From Streptomyces eurocidicus (GTDB lineage: Bacteria; Actinomycetota; Actinomycetes; Streptomycetales; Streptomycetaceae), in the NCBI RefSeq assembly GCF_002891295.1, contig NZ_LGUI01000005.1:372001-436000 (forward strand): DNA of 64,000 nt, given 5' to 3'. Made by a program: the position numbers and the translations under genes. This document shows, piece by piece, positions 31,474 to 40,750 of this stretch; the first letter of the stretch is position 1; every line of letters starts with the position of its first letter. The notes beneath the pieces were generated by a model. It was not told where the DNA came from. It saw nothing but the letters and a program-made list of their open reading frames with translations, and ran no database searches.

Positions 31474-32921
31474 GAGAGGACACCCGGGGAGTTCTGGTCA
31501 GCGGTGGTGAGGAACGGTTCTTCCTTGCCCCCTTGGAGCTGGGGGCGCGTGACGAGGGCCATGAGGAGGAGAGCGGTCAGGGACAGCGCGACGTTGACCG
31601 TCAGCGCCTGGGAGAAGGCCGATGGCGTGGCGGCGTGCCCTTGGGGCGACCGGAAGACCAGACCGGCGCCGGCCGTGCCCAGCGATGCCCCCACCTGTGC
31701 GGTGGTCTCCACCACACCCGAGGCGGCTCCGGCGTGAACGCGCGGTACGTCGGACAGCAGGGCTCCCAACAAGGGGCTCACTCCCAGCCCTTGCCCCAGA
31801 CCGATGACGGTCAGTGCGGCCGGCAGGAACCAGGGAACTCCGGTGCGGGACCCCGGGCCGTCGGTCACGGCGAAGAGGAACAGGGCCAGCACGCCGACGA
31901 GGTTGAGCCCGTATCCGCAGGTCAGGACATGGAGGCCGAGCCGGTGCTGGATGCGCGGGGCGCTGAGCGAGGCGACGATGAAGGCCAGGGTCAAGGGTGC
32001 GAAGGTGAGCCCGCTCTCCAGGGGGGTGCGGCCGAGGTCCTGCTGAAGATGCAGGGTGAGGACGAAGAAGAGCCCGGCGTTGCTCGCGAAGAAGGCGAGG
32101 GCCAGTCCGTTGCCGGTAGCGAAGACGCGTCGCCTGAACAACCCCGGGTCCATCAGCGGCATGCCTCCGCGGAGGGCGACGCGCCGTTCCCAGAGCACGA
32201 ACGCGAGCATCGCGGGCAATGCCAGAGCGAGTAGGGCGTACGACCACCACGGCCATCCCCAGCCCGGTCCGCCCACCAGAGGTACGGACAGCAGGAGCAA
32301 CGCGCTCGTGAGACAGATGAGACCTCGGAGGTCGAGGAGCGGCCGCTCGGTTCCCCGGTACCGCGGCAGGCTCATGGCGCCGGCCAGTGCCGCCAGCCCC
32401 AGGGGGACGTTGATGAGGAAGACGGGGCGCCAGGACATCCCGAAGAGGTCGAGGCCGACCAGCAGACCGCCCAGCACTTGCCCGCAGACCGAGGCCAGAC
32501 CGACCGCGGCACCGAACATCGAGAACGCCCTCGTCCTGGCCTGCCCGTCGAATGTCGTCTGGAGGAAGGAGAGGATCTGAGGGTAGAAGAGGGCCGAGCC
32601 GATGCCCTGGACCAGGCGGAAAGCGATGAGGCCCTCGGCGGTAGGAGCCAGCCCGCATCCCAGGGAGGCGAGGGTGAACGTCGCCACGCCGAGGACGAAG
32701 AGGCGCCGGTATCCGAAAAGGTCACCCAGCCGCCCTCCTGTGATCAGCAGGGCGCCGTACACCAGGGCGTACCCGCTGACGGCGAATTCGGCCTCGGCCG
32801 CGGAAGCGTGGAGATCGCTGCGGATCGAAGGCAGAGCGACATTGATGATGAACTGGTCCATGACGGCCAGGAATGTGGCGAGCATGGTCACGGTGAGAGT
32901 GGAGCGCTGCGACGGGCTCAT
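31470..32921 (-). CDS. MFS drug exporter, DHA2 (14-TMS) type
   Basis: A 483-residue inner-membrane proton-driven exporter. The N-terminal LAVMDQFIINVALPSIRSDL is the DHA2 signature around residue 20; motif A GGRLGDLFGYRRLFVLG lies near 62 and about 14 hydrophobic segments follow. It probably exports the product of this cluster. Four-base ATGA overlaps link it to the NUDIX gene before and the HAD gene after. Confidence 0.93.
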   Translation of the reverse strand: MSPSQRSTLTVTMLATFLAVMDQFIINVALPSIRSDLHASAAEAEFAVSGYALVYGALLITGGRLGDLFGYRRLFVLGVATFTLASLGCGLAPTAEGLIAFRLVQGIGSALFYPQILSFLQTTFDGQARTRAFSMFGAAVGLASVCGQVLGGLLVGLDLFGMSWRPVFLINVPLGLAALAGAMSLPRYRGTERPLLDLRGLICLTSALLLLSVPLVGGPGWGWPWWSYALLALALPAMLAFVLWERRVALRGGMPLMDPGLFRRRVFATGNGLALAFFASNAGLFFVLTLHLQQDLGRTPLESGLTFAPLTLAFIVASLSAPRIQHRLGLHVLTCGYGLNLVGVLALFLFAVTDGPGSRTGVPWFLPAALTVIGLGQGLGVSPLLGALLSDVPRVHAGAASGVVETTAQVGASLGTAGAGLVFRSPQGHAATPSAFSQALTVNVALSLTALLLMALVTRPQLQGGKEEPFLTTADQNSPGVLS

Positions 32922-33487
32922 CGGGAAGCCGGGTTCTCCGATCGGTCAGGAAAGCCCTGGACACGGGAGCGCAGCCGCTCGTCCGGGATGTCCTCGACCG
33001 GGAACCACCGCACGTCCGTCACTTCCTCGTACTGAGGCGACAGCTCCGGGGAGCACGTACGGAAGACGTACCGGAAGTCGAAGTGGGTGTGTTCGGGCTC
33101 GGCCTTCGCCCGGTTCTCCGGAATGTCGTGCACGTCGATGTCGACCGGTACGGCATCGACGGCGGTCACCGACTCGGTGGCGATCCCGGTCTCCTCGCAC
33201 AGTTCCCGCAGGGCGGCACCGGCCAGGGAGCGGTCACCCGCCTCCAGGTGGCCACCGGGGAACAGCCATGTGTTCAGGGACCGGTGGTGGATCCGGAGAA
33301 CTCGGCCCTGCCCGTCCATCAGGACCGCCCCGGCGGTGACGTGCCCTCGGAACTCCTCGCGCGACGTGGGAGAGGCGTCGGGCAGGTCGAGAACCTCCCG
33401 CACGATTCGAAGGCGTTGTCCGTCTTCCGGATACCGGTCCAGGTAGGCACTCAGAGCGGTCCGGATCTCTTGAGGGCCGATGCTCAT
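32918..33487 (-). CDS. NUDIX hydrolase
   Basis: A 189-residue hydrolase of nucleoside-diphosphate-linked compounds. The NUDIX box GGHLEAGDRSLAGAALREL followed by CEETGI (about residues 76-100) is intact (G-x5-E-x7-REUxEExGU). A helical N-terminal domain of about 45 residues precedes it. ATGA overlaps on both sides place it between the SAHH-like gene and the MFS gene. A housecleaning or trimming step on a nucleotide intermediate is plausible. Confidence 0.92.
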   Translation of the reverse strand: MSIGPQEIRTALSAYLDRYPEDGQRLRIVREVLDLPDASPTSREEFRGHVTAGAVLMDGQGRVLRIHHRSLNTWLFPGGHLEAGDRSLAGAALRELCEETGIATESVTAVDAVPVDIDVHDIPENRAKAEPEHTHFDFRYVFRTCSPELSPQYEEVTDVRWFPVEDIPDERLRSRVQGFPDRSENPASR

Positions 33488-34614
33488 GACATCCGCCTGT
33501 TGAAGTGGTCCAGCCAGGTCGAGGCGATGGCGGCGCGGTCCTGTGCCGATATCTCGTGCAGGCCGGGAGCGAGGTCCCCTCGGGACAGCCTGCTCAGGCC
33601 GGCCAGGATCTCGGCCTGCACGAGGAAGATGAAGGGGCCGACGGATGCTCCGTGCAGGAAGTTCACGGCGTTGCCGCCGTTGCACAAGTAGAAGGAACGG
33701 CTGGACGACGAGTACCGGGTGATGTGGTCACCCGCGGGCGTGAGGGCGTACGTCTCCGGGAGCCGCTCGATCTCCAGCTCGTCCTCGGCGCTGGTCACGG
33801 TGGCGACGTAGGCACCGTCCTTCAGCATCGCGAAGTCGTCGTGCCGGAGCGCCTTGGCCCCGGTGGCGCACACCGCTATGTCGGCCGGCTCCAGAGCGTC
33901 CTCCAGGCGAGCGGCCACCGAGAAGCCTTGGGACAGAGCCTGCGTGCCGCGCACGGGGTCGATGTCGTGGACGGTGACCTGGACGCCCTTGGCGTGGAGC
34001 AGGCGGGCGATGCTGGAGCCGAGCTTCCCGAACCCGATGACCGATGCCTTGCGGCCCACCAGAATCCCTCCCCGGGCACGCAGGAGCGCCTCGGTGGAGA
34101 AGACCACCGACTGTCCTACGAGGAAGTCCTCGGGGTCCTTGAGCGGTGAACGCGCCACGGAGATGACGGGGCAGGGGAGCTTGTCCGGTCCGGCGTAACG
34201 GCGATGTCCGTTCTCGGTGTCCTCGACCACGCCGAGGACCCGGCCGGAGAACCGGTCACAGATCTCGGAGAGCGAAGGCGCGAAGTAGCCGCCTATGTCG
34301 AGGAGGACGACCGGCAGCCCGGCGGCCCGCGATTCGAGGTAGGCGACGACCGCGGCCGGATCGCTGAAGGTCTCCCGGGACAACGGGTCGCATATGGCCG
34401 TCCTTTCGACGGCCTCCAGCGCGGTAGGACATATGGACTTCGGCTTGGGCAGAACTGCCCGCAGATCCGACAGGCCGGCCACTGCGTCCACGAAGACGGG
34501 GCGTTCCGGCAGCAGGTGCGTGATGAGCAGGCTCGCCGTGGGCCGCTCTGCCGGGAACTGTGTCACGACGTCGTCGAAATAAGCACTCAGACGTCGGGTG
34601 TCAAGGTCGTTCAC
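33484..34614 (-). CDS. S-adenosylhomocysteine hydrolase-like NAD-binding protein
   Basis: A 376-residue protein whose centre and C terminus resemble the NAD domain of adenosylhomocysteinase: VLGVVEDTENGHRRY near residue 130, the Rossmann loop VIGFGKLGSSIARLL near 191 and ADIAVCATGAKAL near 245. The N-terminal half is shorter and unlike the normal catalytic part, so ordinary SAH hydrolysis is doubtful; it may oxidise a ribose hydroxyl of another nucleoside. GTG at 34614 is preferred; an ATG at 34710 would extend into lower-GC leader DNA. First gene of the minus-strand operon. Confidence 0.78.
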   Translation of the reverse strand: MNDLDTRRLSAYFDDVVTQFPAERPTASLLITHLLPERPVFVDAVAGLSDLRAVLPKPKSICPTALEAVERTAICDPLSRETFSDPAAVVAYLESRAAGLPVVLLDIGGYFAPSLSEICDRFSGRVLGVVEDTENGHRRYAGPDKLPCPVISVARSPLKDPEDFLVGQSVVFSTEALLRARGGILVGRKASVIGFGKLGSSIARLLHAKGVQVTVHDIDPVRGTQALSQGFSVAARLEDALEPADIAVCATGAKALRHDDFAMLKDGAYVATVTSAEDELEIERLPETYALTPAGDHITRYSSSSRSFYLCNGGNAVNFLHGASVGPFIFLVQAEILAGLSRLSRGDLAPGLHEISAQDRAAIASTWLDHFNRRMS

Positions 34615-35125
34615 TGAGTTATATGTTTCTTTTTCTTCGTGCGGGCGCCAAGGCGATCCCTCGGCACCGGAAACCTGTGGCCTTGGTCCGGACTTTTCGA
34701 AATCCGACATCGGACGATGCCGGGAATCTCCAGCAGTGCCGGCGGCCGGTCGCTTCCGTGAGGATTTCGGGGCGGCTCGCCGGACAGCGTGGGTGCCAGA
34801 AGACCACGAGCAGGGGTGTGCTTCAAGATCCGGAGGGGTGCCCAGGGGGTGCCCAGCGCCATGGGCTGTGCGGGCTCTTGGGGATGGATCGCACAGAAAT
34901 GAGCCGTATATCGGGCATTCCTCAGTGCTGGGCGAGGAGCAGGGGCGCGGGTCGGCACTTGGGCTTGCAGTTCCTCTTCAGCCGACTTCTCTTGGCTCGG
35001 CTGACGGGCGCGCTTAAATGGGTGTTTTGACCTCTGGTGCCACCTGGAGAATTCATTTACTATTCCACCGCTCGCTGACCCCTCGGTCCCGTCAGGCGCT
35101 GGACCTTTTCGATCAAGGCATCTTC
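34615..35125. other. divergent intergenic region of the NRPS/nucleotide cluster
   Basis: About 510 bp, lower in GC than its surroundings, between the SAHH-like gene and the XRE/TPR regulator. It should hold both divergent promoters. An A-rich stretch (34620-34640, read on the minus strand) precedes the SAHH-like start. A TTGACC at 35027 is present but I see no convincing -10 at the right distance. Open frames here are short and unsupported. Confidence 0.5.
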
Positions 35126-36478
35126 ATGGCACAGCATCCCTTGGCGTTCCTCCGTACGTCAGCAGGCATGTCGCACCCCGCCTATGCGCGACTGATCGCC
35201 GAGACACATGCCGAGCTGGGCTTCGGGAACATGGCCGCCCGCCGCGAGAAGGTCTCCCGCTGGGAGTCCGGCCGGACGGTCCCGGAGCTCGGCACGCAGC
35301 TGGCCATGGCTCATGTGCACCGGGTGTCCGAGAAGGACGTACGGCGCCTCGGCTGGCCCCACTGGCTGCACCTGGCCACCGACGACGACGCCCTGCTGGA
35401 ACAGCCGTGGACCCCGCAAGGAGCCATCAGCGCCACCCGGAGAACGGCGCAGCCCGGCCGGGAAGGGACCCGCTCGTACCTGGCGGTCACCGGCCCCGTG
35501 CTCGAAGCTCAGATCAAGAAGGCGCTCGCCGCCCTGGCGAGCCCCCAGCAGCCGCCGGCCCAGGACGGCCACTTCGTCAACCCGGACAGGCTGGCCGGGA
35601 TCGAAGCGCGCACCCGGGCGCTCGAAGTGCAGGGAGCGGGGTCGTCGGCCACGCCGATGACCTTGCACCACGCCGCCCGGGCCGGTCACCGGCTTGTCGG
35701 CAGACTGCTGGCCACCGGTGGCTACGACCGCCCGACCGGAACCCGGCTGCTGCTCCTCGCCACGCGTACCGCGGCCCTGTGCGGATACTTCAACAGCTGT
35801 CTGGGCGACGAAGCCGGGGCGGAGCGCTACGACCTCACCGCGATCCGCTCCGCGGCCGCCGCGGGATCACGACGGCACGCGGCGGCCTGCATGTCCCGCC
35901 TCGCGATCCTGCATCTCATAGCGGGCGACGCCCGGGACGCCCTGTCCCTGGTCAACGCCGCGCAGTCCCTCACCCCCCGGCCTTCCCCGCGCTTCGACGC
36001 CTTCCTTCTCGCCAGAGAAGCCCTCGCCCTGGCCCGCCTCGGCGAGGCGAGGCGCAGCACGCAGGCGCTGGACCGGGCCACCGCGCTGGTCACCGGCGCA
36101 CCCGACGAGGGACCGCCGACCGACGGCTTCGGCTTCGGCATCGGCATCGACGAGGGCCACCTGAACTTCGGCTACGGATACGCCTGGCATTACCTGGGCG
36201 ACCAAAAGAAGGCACTGGCCCACTTCGCGCCCTTCCTCGCCCCGTCGACCGCACAGGTGCCCCCGCGCACCGCACGACGGCTCCTCTACGTGGTGGACGC
36301 ACACCTGTCCCTCGGTGATCTCGACGCCGCCGTCGACAGTGCCTACCGTGCCGTCGACCTGATCGGCAGCCTGCCCCCCGGCCTCGCGGACCAGTACCGG
36401 CGGCGATTCGTCCCGTACCTCGCCGAGGCCCCCGTGAGCGACCTGCTCCCTCACCTCGCAGATCACCCCGCGTCCTGA
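35126..36478 (+). CDS. XRE regulator with TPR-like C-terminal region
   Basis: A 450-residue regulator. The N-terminal helix-turn-helix is FLRTSAGMSHPAYARLIAE with KVSRWESGRTVPELGTQLAM (residues 7-60). The rest is helical with repeated Ala/Leu-rich pairs (CMSRLAILHLIAGDARDALS, LAREALALARLGEARRSTQA, HYLGDQKKALAHF) typical of TPR sensor arms. ATG at 35126 has AAGG eight bases upstream; the open frame before it is not coding. Divergent from the nine-gene minus-strand cluster, it is its likely pathway-specific regulator. Confidence 0.82.
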   Translation: MAQHPLAFLRTSAGMSHPAYARLIAETHAELGFGNMAARREKVSRWESGRTVPELGTQLAMAHVHRVSEKDVRRLGWPHWLHLATDDDALLEQPWTPQGAISATRRTAQPGREGTRSYLAVTGPVLEAQIKKALAALASPQQPPAQDGHFVNPDRLAGIEARTRALEVQGAGSSATPMTLHHAARAGHRLVGRLLATGGYDRPTGTRLLLLATRTAALCGYFNSCLGDEAGAERYDLTAIRSAAAAGSRRHAAACMSRLAILHLIAGDARDALSLVNAAQSLTPRPSPRFDAFLLAREALALARLGEARRSTQALDRATALVTGAPDEGPPTDGFGFGIGIDEGHLNFGYGYAWHYLGDQKKALAHFAPFLAPSTAQVPPRTARRLLYVVDAHLSLGDLDAAVDSAYRAVDLIGSLPPGLADQYRRRFVPYLAEAPVSDLLPHLADHPAS

Positions 36479-36540
36479 TCATCGCTGGTCAGACGCCGCC
36501 GCAGGCGATAGTGAGTGCCTCACGATAAGGCAGTCCTGGC

Positions 36541-36740
36541 ATGGGCTGTCCATCGTGTCAGGCGCTCAATCAGCGTCTGACTCGGCTCGTCGAACGCCAC
36601 GCCCAGCAACTGTTCATACCGGTGGACATCGGCCCGGACAGCGCCGTCACTCTGCTGATCACTTCCGATGCCTTAAGCGATATGCCGCCCGAGAGGTCTT
36701 CAACCTGATCAGGACGGTATCCATCGGCCCCCAACCATAG
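36541..36740 (+). pseudogene. relic of an IS110-type transposase
   Basis: Two frames joined by a deletion/frameshift. From 36541 the translation contains LNQRLTRLVERHAQQLF and DIGPDSAVTLLIT, like the GIGPDSA-LLIT region of IS110 transposases as I remember it. The other frame, ending at 36740, gives FRCLKRYAAREVFNLIR, like their C terminus. A related C-terminal fragment lies at 58728-58850. Both matches are from memory. The first frame alone looks like a 55-residue CxxC protein, but the second match makes a relic more likely. Confidence 0.5.
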
Positions 36741-36751
36741 GGGCGTCCGTG

Positions 36752-36787
36752 GAACCCCCGCCGGCCGGCGGCTTCCGGCGGGGGTTC
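36752..36787. terminator. hairpin between the XRE gene/IS relic and sphingomyelinase
   Basis: Perfect 13-bp inverted repeat GAACCCCCGCCGG / CCGGCGGGGGTTC with a 10-nt loop, suited to stop transcription arriving from either side (XRE gene from the left, sphingomyelinase from the right). The remaining gap to 36904 shows nothing else I can name. Confidence 0.65.
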
Positions 36788-36904
36788 GCCGCACCGTGGG
36801 CTACGACGGTGCGCGGCGTTCGGTGTGAGCACCGCTGTACGCCGGCTCTCCGCTGTCGAGCGCGCGGAGCAGGGAGGCGGTGATGACAGGTGTCGTAGGG
36901 CTGG

Positions 36905-38347
36905 TTACCGGATCTCCTCGACGTGGTACTCGACCTCGGCCGCGGCTTCGCCGTGTGTGAGCTCGTCGGTGCCGGCCACCCGTGCGGTGTGTGTTCCGGG
37001 GGTGGCGTCGAGGTTCACGACGGTGTCGAAGAGCTGCTCGTCACTGTCCAGGGGGGAGGGGTCGAAGTCCTTGAGACGCAGAGTCAGCCGGAACTGGTCG
37101 TCCGGCCTGGTCACGGACTCTGCGCTCACACCGGGCAGGGTGTACGGGGCCTTCTGGTCGTCCAGCGGATGGTCGTCGTCCCGGGCCCAGACGAGGGTGC
37201 CGTTGACCGCGACGGTTCCGTAGACCTCATCGCCGCTTTTCTCCTCCGCCCCCTTGACGGTCACCTTCCGCACAGTGAGCCGGTACTTCCCGGCGGCTGC
37301 CTCGGCGCTCAGTTCGTACGGATCGTTGGCATATCCGAGTACCGGGTAGTGGTCGCTGTAGTCCCGGAACTTCAGGGAGCCGTCCACCTCCACGGGCTTC
37401 TTCATCTTCACCTTGATGGTCTTGTTGGCCCAGCTTTTCGGTATGGGATGGCCCTTGCGGAAGAGGACGTAGTCCAGGACTTCCGACCGGTGTCCGTTGT
37501 AGCGGTGCCGGGCGATGTCGTTGCCCACGGTGTCAAGGGTGTTGCCACCTGAATGCGGTGCGTCCTGGAGGCCCAGGGTGCTGAGCATGTCGCGGTACTC
37601 GTCGTCCGATCTGTGGACGTTCATGTCGCCGGCGATGATCACCGGCTCGTTTCTCGGAATGGCATCGTTCCGCTCTTTCTCCGAGATAAACCGGTCGAGT
37701 TCGTCGAACTGCTTCTGCCGGATGTCTGCCTTGTCGGCTTCGGCTTGCGGGTGAGTGCCGAAGATGTGGTGGGCAGAGCCGTTCTTCTCCACCTTCGCGT
37801 AGGCGAACCCCTTGGCCGCATGTTTGTCGGCGCCGGTTGCGTCGCGGTAGACGAATTCCTCGCGGCGGGAGATCTTGTGCTTGCTCACGATGGCCACGCC
37901 ACCGTTCTCAAAGTGTGTGGCTTGGTGGCCGTACCGGCCGTCCCATGCGCTGTCCGGATCAGGGGAGTCCACCGCGGCGGAGCCCACCACCTTGGTCTGA
38001 TGGGTGAAGCCCTTGGCGTGCAGCCGGGCCAGGAGGTCCTCGGAAGGGGCGATGCTGAACAGTTCTTCCAGCACGATGACGTCCGCGTTCTTTACTGCTG
38101 CGGAGTCTGCTATCGAGGCGGCTCTCGCGGCCACAGCCGTCTTGCCCGCTTCCAGCGACATAAGGTCACTGAGGAGCATGACGTTCCAGTTGAGTACCTT
38201 GAGCTGCGCCGGGTTGCTCGGGGCAGGGGTGGGCTTTGGGGCGTCAGCTGTGGCGGGGGTGGCGAGGAGAGGCACGGCGGCCGCAGTCGTCAGGATCCCG
38301 AGGGTGATGCGCTTACGTGTTGTACCGAAGGGCCGATGGAAGGCCAT
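36905..38347 (-). CDS. secreted sphingomyelinase-type phosphodiesterase with extra C-terminal domain
   Basis: A 480-residue exported enzyme of the endonuclease/exonuclease/phosphatase fold, matching bacterial sphingomyelinase C (ceramide phosphocholine hydrolysis). Signal peptide about residues 1-35. Metal and catalytic positions: LNWNVMLL (52), VLEELF (92), HFENGGVAIVSKHKI (145), GTHPQ (197), AGDMNVH (239), SDHYP (331). Residues about 345-480 form an added beta-rich module that resembles one in the next gene's lipase (YRLTVRKVTV against FKLTVKDARI; final EVEYHVE against RIDYTVE). Same strand as that lipase, 100 bp apart. Confidence 0.9.
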   Translation of the reverse strand: MAFHRPFGTTRKRITLGILTTAAAVPLLATPATADAPKPTPAPSNPAQLKVLNWNVMLLSDLMSLEAGKTAVAARAASIADSAAVKNADVIVLEELFSIAPSEDLLARLHAKGFTHQTKVVGSAAVDSPDPDSAWDGRYGHQATHFENGGVAIVSKHKISRREEFVYRDATGADKHAAKGFAYAKVEKNGSAHHIFGTHPQAEADKADIRQKQFDELDRFISEKERNDAIPRNEPVIIAGDMNVHRSDDEYRDMLSTLGLQDAPHSGGNTLDTVGNDIARHRYNGHRSEVLDYVLFRKGHPIPKSWANKTIKVKMKKPVEVDGSLKFRDYSDHYPVLGYANDPYELSAEAAAGKYRLTVRKVTVKGAEEKSGDEVYGTVAVNGTLVWARDDDHPLDDQKAPYTLPGVSAESVTRPDDQFRLTLRLKDFDPSPLDSDEQLFDTVVNLDATPGTHTARVAGTDELTHGEAAAEVEYHVEEIR

Positions 38348-38446
38348 GATGCTGTCCTTTGCGTCGGTGCCGGAGTGGTGCCACGGTCCTGGGCGTCAGA
38401 AGACATCTCGGGCGCCCAGGACCACGGTCGGTGGTGTCCGGGTTTC

Positions 38447-40066
38447 TCAGCGGGGCTGCAGTGAGGAAGCCTTGCCGCGCAGTCCGTCGAGGTTGCTGTG
38501 GCTGGTCATGTTGACGGCCTCGTGAGAGCCGATGGGGTGCCTGCCCCCGCCGTACTCGGTGTCCTCGTACCAGGAGTAGGGGCGCCCGGACCGGTTGATC
38601 CAGGACTGCATCGCGTCGTTGAAGCCGTGGTCGGCGAGCCGGGAGACGGAGACGCCCGAGCGCACGGCGATTCCGCCGCCGTCGCGCCACTTGCCCCGGT
38701 ACACGCACAGGTAGTCCTTGGGGCAGTCCTTCTCCGAGTCGACGGGGATCACATCGCTGTTCCGGGACAGCGGCTCGACGGTGTAATCGATGCGGACGAC
38801 GCCACCATCTGTGCCCTGGAAGGTGTCCGAGAAGTCTCCGGGGCCCGAGGAGAGCGGATCCCAGCCGGCGATGCCCGCGGCCACGACATTGGTGGCGGTG
38901 TGGTCGTCTTCCTGGATCTTCACCTTGATGTCCACGGCGCCGGTCGACTGCAGGAAGAATCCCTTACGCTCGCCTCCGGTGCCCAGGCTGTGCCACTGTT
39001 CGCTGGGGATCTCTGATATCTGGCCGGAAGCATTTTCCCTGTCCCAGATGCTTTTCGAGTTCCCGTTCCGGTCCCTGAGCGTGATGTGGCCGAAGACTTC
39101 CGCTTCGTTGCCCGCGTCGTTCACATGGATCCGGGCGTCCTTGACAGTGAGCTTGAAGGGGCCCTTGTGCGGCTTACGCTCGGCATGCTGGCCCTCCTGC
39201 AGGCGTTTCGCGACGAACTCCGCGACGTCGCTGTCGTCCAGCAGAGCACTGTGCCCGAGGTCCTTGTGTTTCGCGATGTTGTTGGAGTTGTGGTTGTCCG
39301 CGCCGTCGAGGGCAACGCTGTCGCGCGGGAAGACCAGCCCGTCAGCTGGGGAGCCGATGGTGGTGTAGCGGACGTTCCCCGGCGTTGGATCCCCGGAATT
39401 CAGCGCCTTCAGGAAGTCGCTTCCTACTGTCATCTCAGGGAGCCCGCCCGAGATCGTGTCACATGCGGCTGCAAGGCCTCCGGCTCCGTAAGCCAGGGCT
39501 TCGTCCGGGGGAACGTTGCACAGGGCAGCCAGTGTCGTGCCCTTGTTGGGGCCACCGATGGAAACCCAGTTCGCGACCTTCTCGGCCCCCTTCCAGCCAT
39601 GGCCCTCCGGGTCCTTGAGGTACCAGCGGCTGACCAGACTCCCCATGGAGTGGGCGACGATGTCGACCTTGGTCCGGGGGAACTTCTCGCTGATGTATTC
39701 GTGGAGCTTCCGGGCGTTCTCCTTGTTGGAGAGCTTCCAGTCGTAGCCCCAGGTGTGGAGCTCGCTGCCGGAGTATCCGGGCCTGTCCGCCTGGGAGTTC
39801 CGGAAGTTGTCGACCATGGATCCCCAGGTGAGCGCATCACCCTTGAGGCCGTGGACGAAGATGACCGGCCGGTACCCGGTGCTCGCCGCAGGGGCGGCGG
39901 ACGGTGTGGGGCGGGGATCGGGAGCGGCATGGGCGGGTGCGGCGATCAGGGGGGCGGCAGCCGCTGTCGCCATGAAAAGGAGCGTGGCCCAGCCGTGTCT
40001 CCCGCGGCTGCGGTCGCTCCTGGGACGCGTCGGCTTCCCCATCATCCGCCGGGTTGCAAAGGACAT
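38447..40066 (-). CDS. secreted lipase-like hydrolase with beta module and I36-type C terminus
   Basis: A 539-residue exported alpha/beta hydrolase. Signal peptide to about residue 48; VIFVHGLKGDALTWGSM (68) is the oxyanion region, IVAHSMGSLVSRWYL (136) holds the nucleophile Ser 140, and GPNKGTTLA is typical of triacylglycerol lipases. Residues about 305-440 carry the module shared with the adjacent sphingomyelinase. The last ~90 residues (DCPKDYLCVYRGKWRDG to the end) resemble peptidase-inhibitor family I36 / beta-gamma-crystallin proteins. ATG at 40066 follows AAAGG. The three-part build is unusual. Confidence 0.85.
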   Translation of the reverse strand: MSFATRRMMGKPTRPRSDRSRGRHGWATLLFMATAAAAPLIAAPAHAAPDPRPTPSAAPAASTGYRPVIFVHGLKGDALTWGSMVDNFRNSQADRPGYSGSELHTWGYDWKLSNKENARKLHEYISEKFPRTKVDIVAHSMGSLVSRWYLKDPEGHGWKGAEKVANWVSIGGPNKGTTLAALCNVPPDEALAYGAGGLAAACDTISGGLPEMTVGSDFLKALNSGDPTPGNVRYTTIGSPADGLVFPRDSVALDGADNHNSNNIAKHKDLGHSALLDDSDVAEFVAKRLQEGQHAERKPHKGPFKLTVKDARIHVNDAGNEAEVFGHITLRDRNGNSKSIWDRENASGQISEIPSEQWHSLGTGGERKGFFLQSTGAVDIKVKIQEDDHTATNVVAAGIAGWDPLSSGPGDFSDTFQGTDGGVVRIDYTVEPLSRNSDVIPVDSEKDCPKDYLCVYRGKWRDGGGIAVRSGVSVSRLADHGFNDAMQSWINRSGRPYSWYEDTEYGGGRHPIGSHEAVNMTSHSNLDGLRGKASSLQPR

Positions 40067-40531
40067 CGAGAAGTGCCTTTCAGGAAAGGTCTGCAGAATC
40101 GGCCGGGGCGAGATCGCAGCACAGGGATGGGCAATGGGGCGGCATGCTGCCGCTGTTCGCTCAGGACCTGCCGTTCCACGTGTTCGGCCGCCTGGGAGCC
40201 GATCTGGAAGGAACGGACCATGCGCCGGTGCCCCGGATGCAGGGAAGGTAAAGGAATCCTTTTCTTCTGATCAAGGGATCGCTTGAGGGCGTGAGCTGTG
40301 TCTGCGGTGGTGAGACTGTCGTCCTTGCGATGCCTACCTGCGGCGATGCGGGAATTGCAGGCCAGTGGATCTTCTTCCGTCGACTGCGTTCAGATGCGTT
40401 GGCCATGCTTGTGCCGTGCAAAATGCACAGGTCTGCCGGTGAACGCGGGAACGGCAGGACCTGGGCGGCAGCCTGGGACGGCTTCCCAGGCGTCAAGGTT
40501 CAGGAGGCGCCGTGGCGGAGAGCAGGGGCAA
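40067..40531. other. intergenic region upstream of the lipase
   Basis: No convincing gene. The left part must carry the lipase promoter (minus strand). A small perfect palindrome GTGCA-AAA-TGCAC is at 40416-40428. GC is lower than in the flanking core segments, as in the whole 36-45 kb stretch. Confidence 0.45.
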
Positions 40532-40565
40532 TGGGCCATGCGGTGACCTATTGCCGCCGTAGTGT
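40532..40565 (+). promoter_or_regulatory. WYL-type promoter G
   Basis: TGGGCC, 7 bp, GACCTA (40545-40550), 9 bp, TAGTGT (40560-40565). It has exactly the spacing of the other promoters in the 41-57 kb network. A transcript would start near 40572 and reach the response-regulator gene at 40751 after a leader with only a 16-codon frame (ATG at 40612). Confidence 0.6.
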
Positions 40566-40750
40566 TGCCCGCGGGCGCGCCGGCACGGCCCGTCAGGGGA
40601 GGGCCCGTTCAATGGCCGGCATCCACGGGTGCGGGGCCTTGCCCCTCGCGTCACTTCCGTAATTCCGTCGCTTGCGCGGACGCGGAAGACCTTCTGCGGG
40701 GCGCACCATGCTCACGCCCTTTCCCGTCCCGTTGAAAAGCCGAGTTGTCC

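Noticed and set aside
36541..36708. A 55-codon frame with a CxxC motif and a fair ribosome site, looking like a small zinc protein.
   Set aside because: Its interior resembles the middle of IS110-type transposases and the adjoining frame resembles their C terminus, so I list it as a relic.
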